Assembly: GCA_038503065.1 (NCBI GenBank)
Contig: JBCAMK010000020.1
Span: 124,001 to 188,000 of the forward strand
Direction: 5' to 3'
Length of the DNA stretch: 64,000 nucleotides
Source of the DNA: Paragyromitra xinjiangensis
Lineage: Eukaryota > Ascomycota > Pezizomycetes > Pezizales > Discinaceae
Shown here: positions 1 through 11,656 of the stretch, piece by piece
Layout of the letters: the number at the start of each line of letters is the position of its first letter
Numbering within the stretch: position 1 is the first letter of the stretch
Notes under the pieces: model-generated
Database searches by the model: none
What the model was told of the DNA's origin: nothing
Seen by the model: only the letters and a program-made list of their open reading frames with translations
Translations under genes and position numbers: made by a program

Positions 1-1391
1 AACCAAGCCTATATGAATTTTGGTGATGCCCGCGAGGTCGTAATTTGCTACTATTCACACCAGGAGTTGGTCTACTAGAGTGACTGAGGGATCTGACGCT
101 AGTGGCACCGAGAAGGCCCGGGAGGTATCGAGAGAAGAAAGGTTTCGCAGCGGGTGCAGAACCGCAGATGATGCTGACTAGGACCTCGATACTAAGGGTG
201 GTATTAATTTAAGCACCTGGGCATCGGTAGAAAGGAGCGGTAGTAACTTACTCTGACCACATACCGAGAGCGAGATAGTTCTCTAAAAGCAGGGGACGGG
301 ATATAAATTAGTTATTTTGACTAGTGTTTCGATGACACTTATGAAATAGACTAACCTTCCGTAGACCCGACTGCCACCTTAACAGCGTGGAGACGAAGAA
401 TACCGGCTAAGACACCTCTAAGAAGTTCATATTCAGCTTGCCATCTTAAGCCACGATAGATCTATAATTCTCCGGTAGTACTCACAGCCCACCAAGCGCA
501 AACACAGCGATCAAACTCCATTTCTGTCTAGGTGGTAAATGGATATTCCAAACCATCTTGATAGGAAGCAACCAAACGACAAAGTCCGTAAGGATATTAA
601 TAGCCGGCAGGGCGAACTGCAAAGCTTCTTGGTTCACGCATACCGCCTTAACTGGCCCACGGATGGTAGGATCGAACTGGTTCCAGAGGTACGACGCAGG
701 AATGCATTGAAGGCATGAGGCGATGAAGGAGGCAATGGTGAACAACGTGCAGAAGCCGAGAACTGACCAGGAGACGAAAATCATGCCTTCCGATGGAGTT
801 AATCGTATGATTAAGAAAACTAATGATGCTTTACAGAAGCCTAAGGAAAGGAAATAAAAGATCTGGGCAGCGTAGCTAATCTGTTCGTATAGGAAGAAAT
901 TTAGTGTTGTAGTTCCTTAAAGCCATGACTTTGATGGCTACCTTTTTTGAATAGACCGAGTCTTCCCATGAGACTGTCCATCGCTGTCGACCATCTCCAG
1001 CCTTGACCCCTGTAACCGTTAATAAATGTGTTGGATGGCCGGGGTCGTCGAACTCTTAAATCACCTAGAATACCGCATATCGCTAAACAAACCGCAAAAA
1101 TCTAGGAGAGGTTACTATTAAGCGCCAATATAACAACTAAAAGTTTCGGATAGCATCACTTACTGCTGCCAATACCATACACCAATCATCCCATCCCATC
1201 TTCCGCAGCAGGAAAGCACGACAATATATCCGAGCAGCCATGATAATGATCATTATAATCATTAACGGAATGACACTCGCCAACAGTCTCGACCCAGTGT
1301 CTTGTGAATCCAAGCTATGATCTATCACTGTTGTCCCCTCCGCCGTTGATCTCTCAAGCAACGATGATGCGAATCCAAGCATTACCGCCAT
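1..1391 (-). CDS. Rhodopsin-domain (SAT4-like) integral membrane protein, 3' partial
   Basis: A seven-helix fungal membrane protein of the 'integral membrane protein / rhodopsin domain' family (SAT4-like). No biochemical role is established for most members. Proposed exons, complement of (<1..191, 252..282, 356..417, 486..915, 957..1101, 1164..1391), keep phase at every junction. Exon 1 ends in the family hallmark MGWDDWCMVLAA after a hydrophobic helix. The 486-915 exon carries YEQISYAAQIFYFLSLGF and a long aromatic helix followed by WNQFDP and AINILTDFVVWLLP. The last exons give WSDIEVLVSIICGS, the usual end of helix 7, then a polar tail still open at the window edge. The start is the first Met of the exon-1 frame (MAVMLG). 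The 957-1101 exon is the least certain: its downstream intron would be only about 41 nt and the GxGxH loop motif is not obvious. The gene appears intact. Confidence 0.85.
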
Positions 1392-3526
1392 CTTCCTTTC
1401 ATACCCGTGATGGTGGGTGCAACAAGCGACTCCTTAACTGGTTTTCTGTCGAGATGAGGAACGAGCGTCAGGTAAATAGTAGTGAAGGTGGTGGATTAGA
1501 TGTGGGGAAAACAGTGATCAAATGTTTTCTTTTCTCGTGCAACCTCCTTGGTTATGTATCGAAGCTATGGACTTCAAGAGCTAAGGATGCAAGGGGCATA
1601 TGTCTCTAGTGCCGACTTCCTTAGATCATGATAGGTTGTGGCTCATCCCTGCGGAATGTTGCTGATCCCTCGGATATGTCTACTTATACCTCTATGTGGA
1701 GCAAGGAGAAAATCTGACATGGTTAATTCCAAACCACCTAGCAAAAATTACCTGTAAAATGGAGAAACCAATCCACACTTGAGCTTGTAGAGTCTGAGTA
1801 GAGTGCAGACGTCGTTGGGTTGGTTGAGCCTTTTAGTCTCCCCGATTAGAAGAAATAGATCATGGATGTAGGCCAAAGTAACCTGAAAACGACTCTGTGG
1901 GTAGTGGTGTTGACCTAACATATTCACGATTAATCACGAGCCTTTAGGGCTTGCATTCTTAGGTATGTCTGCCCCGGGCAGCCGCTTGATGACGACATTC
2001 CATCGTGCGGATAACTCCCCGATGCCACGGACCTTTGATATGTTGTGGGACGGTGCGAAGTGCAAGATCCATGTCAGCCCGAGTTCTCGGTTACGTTTCA
2101 TGCGGACTATTACGCTATCCCTCTGGCCTTTAGCACTATACCGAGATTCACTAGGGGAGCAAATCAATATCGAATCGCCTGTATACCCAGCATCTATTTC
2201 CCCAAGCTGTTCTTATATTACAAGCTACTAGGGTGATCATTAGCAGCGATTCAAAAGCTTAACTAACTTAGATTTGCTGACTAACCACCCTAACTCAATA
2301 TTAGAAACGGGCACTTGAACTCTGGCTGGTAAATTCTCCGGTATCCACTCAGGTGGTCCCGCTTAGGCCCCACAGCGAGGCACGCAGCATTTTCCCTTGT
2401 CGGTAGGACCAGCAAGGTTGACTTTAATGCTTATTCTTTCCAACCCCAACTTTGAGAGTATACCAAGAACTATTTGTAGTACGGATCAACAACCTCGGCT
2501 CGTCGTGCCCCTCATATCACTGGCAAACTAGAGTAGCGAACGTCATCGGAAGTGGAGACATACTCTTTGATAGCTGACACCCCTATGACTTCCATGAAGT
2601 TTCAATTGTACTACTCTTCGTACCGAGGAGACGCAAAAGACAACCCAATAACATATCGAGCCAGATATGTTCCTAACCTATTAAGAACCCTACTACCCTC
2701 AGCTATAGCGCTGGGAGATCACTTAGAGTCAAGAAATTTGGGTGGTCGCATGTGTTGATAACAAGCAATAACTTATGAAGTAGTATTCTAAGGTTTAAGC
2801 TCTTAGACCCCCTATTGCGGGGCCTTCAGATTCAAGACAATTCAAAGCTCCGATTTCAACGGCTGGCAGGGTTTATCTGGTCATGATCGGCGCACCCTTA
2901 TCGAATGCGGATGCTATCAGTAACGGCACGATCCAGATCTACCCCTTAGCTAGCGACTAGTCCCTAGAATACGTTAGTGGAGTCTGCCATCAGAAAGATT
3001 GTAATCTTGCACCAAAAGGGATACATACCCTCTGCGGTAGGATCTCTCACCTCAACAAGTAAGGCAGTGGCCCCGCGAACCGAAAAGTATCACGTAAGAA
3101 ATCCGATCACGAGATTTCCCTACCTTGATGGGCATTATAGCCGTGTTATTCAGGCTATATAGTTGAAAAAGAATCGGGTAGTTGCCAATTGCCTACCACA
3201 ATGTCAATGATCAGTCCATCGATTTCTATCTTTAGCTGGCAGGTGAATTCGAGTCTATAAGCATACCTCATGTTAATCCCGTAAGAGTGATTTGCCACCC
3301 GCCTAGGGACACAGGCTCGCACCGCCTAGAAACTCAAGGAATTAAAAGTGTTCAATATCGGAGGTTGTCACGCGATCTGGAGGGTGGGTGGGTTAGGGTA
3401 GTTTCATAGCCACTGTAGGGAAATGTAGGGCCACAGTCTAGGCGTAAGACACTAAAGGTCGTGAAGCACGAAGGCGAGTGTATATTAAGTATGAATATGA
3501 TGAAGATAAGAAGGAAAGATCGAGTG

Positions 3527-3546
3527 GAGGGCTATACATAGCCCTC
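3527..3546. repeat. Perfect-arm palindrome GAGGGCTAT/ATAGCCCTC
   Basis: Nine-base perfect inverted arms separated by AC. Related GAGGGCTAT-type hairpins occur at 10761-10804 and 13141-13162. Confidence 0.7.
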
Positions 3547-3917
3547 TAGATATTATCCCATGATAAACAGTGAATAAGTTCAACAATCACGTGACATATC
3601 AAGTAGCGATTTTGGGGTTAGGGTTTACCATGCCCGTCACCAAAATCTTTATCTCATGATTCTCATCTCATCTCAATCAGCCAGATAGATTGTTCCTCCA
3701 ATCTTGTTTATCCCATTAAGATGACCCGATTTCTATCTGCTTCCATAGATTAACTTGAGATCCTATTTCTTCAGCCGGGTGGCGACTCCTCTTAAAATAC
3801 GGCGTTTACGACAATAGAGCTAGATCCGTTTGTTGATCGAGTATTCGTCGATCTTTTTGGTTGGAGAAGGAGTGGTAGTATTGGCGTAGAAGATGCTGTA
3901 GTTTAGGCTGGAGCTGA

Positions 3918-4087
3918 TACAGTCGCTCCTAGGGTCACGATGAAACTGGGGCCTTGACGAAAGTAACCTGCAAAGCTGCACTTTGAACGTAGGGCAACGA
4001 GGAATGGGGCTTAGAGCTAGAAATCTCTATGGCTGTAACTTTCTTTCGTCAAAGCACCAGTTTCGTCGTGACCCAGGAGCGACTGTA
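3918..4087. repeat. Imperfect inverted repeat, about 45-bp arms
   Basis: The left arm (3918-3963) and the reverse complement of the right arm (4043-4087) match over their whole length with a few substitutions and one single-base indel. Both contain the ACAGTCGCTCCT and GACGAAAG blocks. The 79-bp loop has no recognisable coding content. The form fits a small non-autonomous inverted-repeat element or foldback relic. No target-site duplication was identified. Confidence 0.7.
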
Positions 4088-6482
4088 GTGACACTATGCT
4101 GTGCGGTCACGTGTAGCAGCGCGGATTATGTTCAACCTTGTTCAAGACAATATGTCTGTTGTTTAGAGGCCTATTAGAAAACTCTTGAGACTGGTAAGCA
4201 TAATGACCTTGCCGACACAAATCAGCTCCAGGAAAAAGCTCACCCGGTGCTGGAGGGCCTTTAGCTATTCGTGTATACTAGCTGAATTCTACCGATCGCG
4301 ATAGGCATCTAGGCGGTATTTGCTCGTCGAAGGAAGATAGAAGAAGCATAGAAAGAGTTGTAGGGAGTTGGGTGTTCTTTTCTCTTTCGCCCTATCACGT
4401 TGTCTGTTGGGCTTGGTTTGGTAAGCGTAGTAACGTGAACGCGTGTGGGAGTAGAAGATTCGACGGTTTTCGGGCACAAGAAGCTCAAGAACTTGCTGGT
4501 GTGATAGTTTATTCTGGCATTGGGTGATTTTCACGAATCTTCGCTTTCGTTTTGCTGGAAAGATGAAGGGAGAGTAGGAGAGAGTCGAACTTTTTCTTTG
4601 GGTGTTGAGGATGAGGTATATCCGGAACGTCTAGGCGATGTTTATTAAGCTAGTTGGTTGGGCTCCATACTAATATACTCCAATCATGATAGATTACCGG
4701 TGTTTCTCCATCAGAGCTTTTTTGGCCTCAGATCGTTCCTGTGAAGCAACCTGAATCCGAGCTTGAGCAATCCTGCTCTTACGACTATGACGCAAGGCAG
4801 GACACAGCAATAGGTATTCTAACCATCAGACTAATTCTAGGCAGCAACTCATCAGCTAGTAATCCTCCTAAGCCCTGCAGTCGGGGAATCTCGCGCGCAC
4901 CGCCGCAGAGAGATTTGTGCAGGATATTCCGGTCCATATTCCAGAGGTAAGGCACCGGCTAGCAAAGCTGAAGTGTGTGCTGATTGGTATCATTGCTTCC
5001 TCTCAAGGATCCATTTCCAACTCCAGACGGAACTCGAGGCTACTGCTTAGTCGGCATCGCTGACACTAAATGGATTAAAGAGTCTGGTACCTAACCGATA
5101 TACCGCTACGATGCACGGTCAAATTAAAGATAGAGTAGAAGTCACCTGTAATCTCGCATATGCAGAAATCCTAGTTTCGTTTACTTTATTTTTGCCGCGT
5201 GGCGATGAGTAAACACTTAATTATAGGTGTACCGAGGCTCAGGAACAGCGTACAACAGAATAGCTTGAGGTGGATTGGAATGTAGAACAATGTGTGCTGA
5301 GTAAAGGAAATAGCTGCTGGTTTTGGAGCATTAAAGAACCCTCTAAGATGCAGAATATCCCGTGTTCGCTGAGTGCAAAAACGAGCCTCAGGCTACCTCT
5401 CGTCGCGATGAAGTATTCGAGTGAGCATTCATGACGAGGAATGCTGAGATTTACAGGCCACTTGAGTATTGAGAGAAGCACAAGAACAGCCTGAAGCTAG
5501 AAAAGACCAATCGCACGAAGAAGCACCGAGCCCACAGAGTTAGGACAAAAAGAAGCCGTGAGATGCAGAGGATCTGTCAGTATCGAGAACCACCGAGAAC
5601 TTTGCATAACCATTCATCGTCAATCCAGCTTGCCAGTGCAGCTCTCACTCTTATTCTTGCCAGAAAATCCTGCATCCGGCGACTCCCGCTGCATCTCAGA
5701 TCTCGTTGCGCCCAGACTCGACTCAGGTCCAGAGATGGACTCGAATGACGTTTCGGCGATGGATGCCAAGACCGGGCGGCAGCAATGAGACATTACCGCT
5801 TACCGCCACCCCACCACCACCCTCCGACTCCGCCTAGAGGAATAGCCGGAAAATCCTTTCACCGCGCGAACACTCGGCAACAACAAGCTTTCCACAGTCG
5901 CCTTCCAAGACACGACTAACACTCACGAGAACGCTCAAACCACCAGGAAAACAACTCTAAAATACAATATCGATAGTCGAGGATAGGCTAATCGTATCGC
6001 CGCACTCGCTCGCTTTCCATCGACACCGAATTTGCGCCCTTTGCGCCCTTTCTCTCTCCTCGAAGATTCCGCATACTCGTCACCAACTGCCATCGGAGTT
6101 TCGCCGTGGGGAATACGTGCGTAACCCGAACGTTCCAACCTGACCCGACGCCCACTCGGGATCTAGACGACAAATTATCCAATCTATCTGTATTTGCCAT
6201 GGCCGTTCCCGACTTCCGAGAAATATTCCTATTACAGTCTTCAGACTTCCCATCTTGCGTTAGTCTTGGCCCTGGCGCTCTGGAGCTTAAAATTCTCGAT
6301 TCTTAGGCATTTCCTGGTGAAACCAAATGCGATATTTATTTACGAATTGAATTTCCACATTGGGCAGGGGGCAACTAGTAACGGACGGCTTTGGTCTACT
6401 AGTACTGGCAGCCGCGATGCAGGGACGCATGGGCTTTTTTGCCTGGCTCTTTTTCTTAAGAATCCCGTGATGAGTTGGGAGG

Positions 6483-6489
6483 TATATAA
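6483..6489 (+). promoter_or_regulatory. TATA box of DHA1 transporter gene
   Basis: TATATAA lies 118-124 nt before the chosen ATG at 6607, a normal distance for a fungal TATA promoter with a short leader. It supports the 6607 start. Confidence 0.5.
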
Positions 6490-6606
6490 GGTGCACTTCT
6501 TCCTCTTATGCTGGTACTACATCGTGCATTCACGCTTTCTGTTAATTGTGCTAAACCATTACACTCAGCTCTCAGAGTTTTTTGGTGCTTTATACTACCG
6601 CCAAAC

Positions 6607-8429
6607 ATGGCCGACTCTCATGCTTCTTCAATCTCTGAAAATGAGTATTTTAAAAAGTATTATTCTCTTCACCACACTCTAATTCTTCCATCGAAGTTTC
6701 TGTAACTAATCTTCTCCCAGGACATCTGAACAGCAACCTCCAAGCTACAACATTGACACCGATGTAAATCTCCCATACCGTACTCTCACAGCCACCGCCA
6801 ATCTCGCCGAGTACACTGCCGAAACCACAGTCGGTCATATCCTCAGCCAGACTATCTCCCGCCGTACCAACAATCTCGAGACCCACAAACTTGTCACTTT
6901 CACAGTCGATGACCCCGAAAACCCTAAGAATTGGAGTAAGGGGTTTAAATGGTACTGCACGATGCTTATCGCGATGGTGTGTTTCGTCGTCGCGTTTGCA
7001 TCTTCTGTTGTGACGGCCGATATCCCTGGGGTTATGCATGATCTACATGCGAGTGAGGAGGTGGCTTTACTGAGTATTACGCTTTTTGTGGTGGGATTCG
7101 GGGTGGGGCCGATGATGTTTGCGCCATTGAGTGAAGTTTTGGGAAGGAAGATTATCTATACTACAACATTAGGGGTGGCTGTTGTGTTTATTATTCCCGG
7201 TGCCGTGGCAAAGAATATTCAAACGCTATTGGTGGCACGAGCCATCGACGGAATTGCTTTCAGCGCACCGATGACATTAGTAGGAGGCAGTTTGGCAGAT
7301 TTATGGAAGACAGAAGAGCGTGGTATTCCCATGGCTGCTTTCAGTGCTGCACCATTTCTTGGACCCGCTATTGGTACGTACTTTCAACCCTAACCCTAGT
7401 CCTCATACTAACCTCCTCTAGGTCCTCTCGTTGGAGGCTGGCTCTCACAAGCTGGTGGCTGGCGTTGGCTCTACTGGATTCAGCTCATCATCGCCGCTGT
7501 CATCTACCTCCTGATGGTATTCACGGTCCCAGAAACCTACGCACCGACACTCCTCGCCGCTCGCGCCCGCAAGCTCCGCGCCGAAACCGGCGATGATTCC
7601 TTCGTCACCGAGCAAGAGATTGATTCCCGCCCCTTCCTTGAACGCCTCACCCTCTTCCTCGTCCGCCCATTTCAGCTCCTCTTCGGCGAACTCATCGTGT
7701 TCCTGATCTCAGTGTACATGAGCGTGCTCTACGGTCTACTATACATGTTCTTCGTCGCATTCCCGGTCGTATACCAGGAAGGCAAAGGCTACAGCGCTGG
7801 AATCACAGGATTGATGTTTATCCCGCTCGCAATCGGTGTAGTCGGATCTGCAATCTGTGCTCCGTTGGTGAATAAGAGTTATCTCGAACGCAGCGCAAAG
7901 TTCAACGGACGCCCGCCACCAGAGGTTAGGTTGATCCCGATGATGTATAGTTGCTGGCTCATCCCGATCGGACTGTTTATTTTCGCATGGACGAGTTATC
8001 ATGATGTGCTATGGCTTGGTCCGGCGATTGGTGGGTTCCCGATTGGGTTTGGGTTTATTTTTTTGTATAATTCGGCGAATAACTATCTTGGTTTGTCCCT
8101 CCCCCCTCTCCCCGTTTTCGTTCCTTGGTGGGGTTGTGCTAATTTTCCATGTAGTCGATTCGTATCAACACCAAGCGGCTTCAGCGTTGGCGGCAAAAAC
8201 GTGTTTACGTAGTTTCTGGGGTGCCGCGACGGTCTTGTTTACGAACCAGATGTATCATCGCCTCGGTGACCAGTGGGCTTCGAGTCTGCTCGCGTTCATT
8301 GCGTTGGCGTGTTGTGCGATCCCGTACTTGTTTTACTTCAAGGGTGCGGCGATCAGAAAAGGGGCGAAGTACGCGTATTCACCACCGGTAGAGGGGGTGA
8401 TGGCGGGGGACGTGGAGAAGGCGATATAG
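6607..8429 (+). CDS. MFS drug:H+ antiporter (DHA1 type)
   Basis: A plasma-membrane exporter of small toxic molecules is expected from its family, the 12-helix DHA1 group of the major facilitator superfamily. The substrate cannot be read from sequence. Exons 6607..6644, 6721..7373, 7422..8090, 8155..8429 join to 544 aa. The cytosolic N-tail ends in the typical [16 protein letters not shown]. The loop 2-3 motif is SEVLGRK, the antiporter motif C is FLGPAIGPLVGG, and a long central loop follows helix 6 ([18 protein letters not shown]). The last exon supplies [13 protein letters not shown] and the final helices. The start at 6607 is chosen because exon 1 ([10 protein letters not shown]) splices in phase through a GTATTT donor and a CCCAG acceptor, with a TATA box upstream. 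Intron 2 carries a telomere-like CCCTAA tract. No damage is seen. Confidence 0.92.
7386..7398. repeat. Telomere-like CCCTAA tract inside an intron
   Basis: AACCCTAACCCTA, two CCCTAA units, sits between the donor and the branch region of the second intron of the DHA1 transporter gene. Confidence 0.7.
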
Positions 8430-8639
8430 AGGCTGGTTGGAGTCAGGGGAGGGTGTTGGTGGTGGAGGTAATGTTAGAGTGGCGGATTTCTGTTTGTTTG
8501 GGGGTACTTTTTTTCTTCAGGGTTTCTTTTGGGGGGTTATAGGATTGTTATAGGGGTTACATGATAGATTTTGTATATATTTATACCGTTGTGAATTATA
8601 ATCAGTTTGTCAATACCGACTGTGGTTTCTAAAGTTCGT

Positions 8640-8655
8640 GTTAGGGTTAGGGTTA
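8640..8655. repeat. Interstitial telomere-like repeat
   Basis: GTTAGGGTTAGGGTTA, just over two TTAGGG units, about 210 bp downstream of the transporter stop codon. Confidence 0.75.
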
Positions 8656-9521
8656 TTTCCGTGAAGGCCTCCACTGTCTCAACCTCATCTTTCGATGACC
8701 CAGAACTTGCTCGCTTGGTTGGTTTACACTGAGGAGGCTAGTAAATCAAGCCTATGGTGTACTGTGCGGCATCAAGCCTCGCATCTCTTGGGTGTACTGC
8801 GTGTGGGGATTCTAGGCTGGAAGGAGCGCAGGCCTAGGGGTTATGACAACTATGTGTAGTGGGAGACGCAACAGCGTCTCGAGAGTACGATATCTATCCT
8901 GATCGGGTAAGGTTAGGAATTTTCGAGAAAGTTTGTATTCAGAAGTAATACAGTTACCCACAAGCGGTGGCGGATCCTGTCTATACTCATGTGGATACTT
9001 GATGTTCAACCGAGTCTGGTCAGATTGGTTTAGTTGTTCAGGGCTTTGGTAGGCGCCATATGATAAAGTCTGTCGCGGGGTTTCAGTTGTGGGATACTTT
9101 TCTGAGACATACTGATTAGCCAGTACGACAAGTGTGACCTATCTATGTTTTGGCATTGAACAAAAGCTCTGAGGGGTTTCCCAGGATAGTTCGCTTACCC
9201 AAACCACTGGGTAGTATTGGCCCTTCCACATTACCTCTCCTGGAAGCTATCAGAAAATAACCAATCCTACACTAAAAAGAGTAACCACGAGAACGTTCAG
9301 ATAATCGATCAGCAGCCGTTGTGATTGCAAGTGATGATAAGGAGGAAGGATTTGACAGGTGAGTCTTCTAGTAGCTGAATCCTGAGCTCTCTCATTTCCT
9401 TTTAGCTGGCGCCGGCGAGAGTGGGGTGGCTCACGATCTGATGATGAACGTCACTGGACGGTGTTTGTAATCAGACTGGAGCGGATATTCCTGTATTTTG
9501 AGGAGATATAGTATGGAACTT

Positions 9522-9550
9522 ACATGTAGTTTACTAGCTGAACTACATGT
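9522..9550. repeat. Inverted repeat ACATGTAGTT / AACTACATGT
   Basis: Perfect 10-bp arms with a 9-bp spacer. The ACATGTAGT word also recurs near 19252, 32062 and 44394. Confidence 0.6.
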
Positions 9551-10760
9551 TCTTTTCTTGCCATTAGCGAGATCTCCGTGAATCAACTCACAGCTTCTCA
9601 CTCGCTTCACGGATTTTCACTCGGAAATTATTTCATGTATCTGAGTTTTTCTTCTTTTCACTAATTTCTTTCAGCGAATTTAGCTAAATTCAAAGTTGTG
9701 CACCATTATCAGTTAGCTAGATTTGTTGTGTGGCCGTAACCCGATTTACCGATCGTGATAAGCATTTGAAAACGATGGTAGAGATTCTGTACGAGAAAAT
9801 GATGATGCAGATGGGTTCCCCAGCCATTTTATTAGTACCGGCTCGATAACGGCTTCATAAAAGTATTGTTCTATCAAGGTATATTATCCCCAACCTCTAT
9901 TGGAAAGGCTCCTAATACGGGTACCCTTTGAAATTGGGCGTGGCTCCAGGGGTGGAAATGGGAGACCCGAGAACACGGGCTCTCAGGGCTACAGCACGAG
10001 TATTTAGATAGAGATACCCTGTCAGCAGAGAATAAGTAATTAAGCCCATTCTTACCTCTCGCATACTGTTATTTTCACCAATCTCAAAGTATACGATTGT
10101 GAGTGATAACCCATGATGGTACCTTTAGCATCGGCTAATACACAAACTATTTTAGCACTACTCAACAAGGGCGCCAGTAACTATGCAATAGCTTTGAGAT
10201 AAACTTCATACCTTTTGTATAGGTGGATGACCCTAAACCGCTTCTTACGCACTGATACGCGAAGAGACACCACCTTCCTATAGTTAACATACTCGGTGTA
10301 ATGCGCATCGGAAAGCGTTTGGGAGAAACCAGAACATTTTCGCAGCGTTTAATCACTACGTAAGGCGTTTGAATGTGAAACTTTCATACCTATTTCACTC
10401 TTACGCCTACCAGATGCCAGCTCAACGAGGTGAGATACATCGAAGCTGGTCGAAGAGTTTTAAAACGATTATCTATGCGACTTCTGGGGTACGCGAAGTG
10501 AGAATGAACGATGTATGTGTGGTTTATGATATATTACTGTGGTAGTAGTGAAGACTTAATGACATCATTCAACACCAGATTACTAGTCAGAACAACACGT
10601 CAAAGGCACAATACGACTCCTAGAGCTTACAAATGGTATTTAGCGCCGAAGTACGGAAAAGAAGATATGATTCTGAATCAAAGAAGATTAATCGAAAACA
10701 TCATTCAAACCAATGAGCACTCGGTGACTACGGTTCAAAATACGGGTGTAGTAATTGCGT

Positions 10761-10804
10761 GAGGGGCTTATACAAAGTATGTAGTAATGCTTTGTATAGC
10801 CCTC
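10761..10804. repeat. Hairpin with GGCTTATACAAAG / CTTTGTATAGCC arms
   Basis: Arms at 10761-10777 and 10790-10804 pair with one single-base indel in the core and a 12-bp loop. The outer GAGGG/CCCTC sequence resembles the palindrome at 3527. Confidence 0.6.
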
Positions 10805-11440
10805 AGGGTCATTAGCGTGGTACTACAAAGGCTTCGATTTAGACCGACGACTTGGCACTCGGAAGCACTAGGAACCCAAATTAATTCATTCAGGCACGGA
10901 ACTCGCGCACATTGTCTACATCGTTATCATACGTCACAAATATCAGGCGAAAATTCGGTAATGCCAAGATGTAAGTATGTCGATTGAAAGAACTCATAGT
11001 AGAAGCTACTCAACCTTACAGTATTCCAGCGTAGACATAGTTCTACGGCCCACTCAATGGCTATTACATGTCAATAATCGTCATCAGTTTAGTGAGAGGT
11101 ACGTACACATACACATACAACTTCATCGCTTTTCATCGGCATCGCAAAATCTTACCACTTTCCTGGCGGGCAAGTACTCTAGTACCTGAAGCTAAACTTC
11201 ACTTGTCAGGGGTAATGGACTTCGCCTGAACTGTAGGGCTGAGGAGATCACTGGCGCCAGAGAACCATACACACCAGAATGAATCCCTTTAGGTAGACCA
11301 CCTGCTGGGCACACATACTATACGGTGCTAGTACGAGTCTTTAGGCTCAATATTAAGGATATTTGTGATCTCATTGTGAAAGCAGGCTGGCGAATATCGA
11401 CTCTCTACAAAATCCCAGAATTGTATGGAGACGGAAAAGG

Positions 11441-11447
11441 ATATAAA
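11441..11447 (+). promoter_or_regulatory. TATA box of the repeat-protein gene
   Basis: ATATAAA, 210 nt before the ATG at 11657, followed by a long pyrimidine-rich leader typical of strongly expressed fungal genes. Confidence 0.5.
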
Positions 11448-11656
11448 CCCTCGTTCTTCCTTCTTTTTTCCTTCTCCTCATCACAGCATTCCAGTCTCAT
11501 CTCAGATACACACTTCCAACACACTCTTCGATCTCCACAGTTCGCTTTTCACCACAAGAATCTTTCTATTCCAATCACCCGATCCTATATTCCTTCGCTC
11601 AAAGTATATCCTCCTCTCGCATCCCCTTCACAATAAAGATTACTAACACCTTCCAG

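Larger units (their letters stand above)
1392..6482. other. Gene-poor intergenic region
   Basis: I see no convincing gene. Open frames here (for example 1965-2231, 4289-4534, 5239-5481, 5558-5788) are short, overlap one another in several frames and lack family motifs or splice-linked extensions. The stretch holds a short palindrome at 3527-3546, telomere-like GGGTTAGGGT tracts at 3391-3401 and 3614-3627, and an imperfect inverted repeat at 3918-4087. The last few hundred bases are the promoter side of the transporter gene that starts at 6607. Confidence 0.6.
8430..11440. other. Intergenic region, no gene seen
   Basis: About 3 kb with only short frames in conflicting phases. Notable content: a telomere-like GTTAGGGTTAGGGTTA tract at 8640-8655, an ACATGTAGTT / AACTACATGT inverted repeat at 9522-9550, and a hairpin at 10761-10804. 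Nothing coding can be supported. Confidence 0.6.

Noticed and set aside
6194..6682. 162-aa plus-strand frame before the DHA1 transporter
   Set aside because: Overlaps the TATA box, leader and first exon of the transporter in another frame; composition is AT-driven hydrophobic and has no motif.
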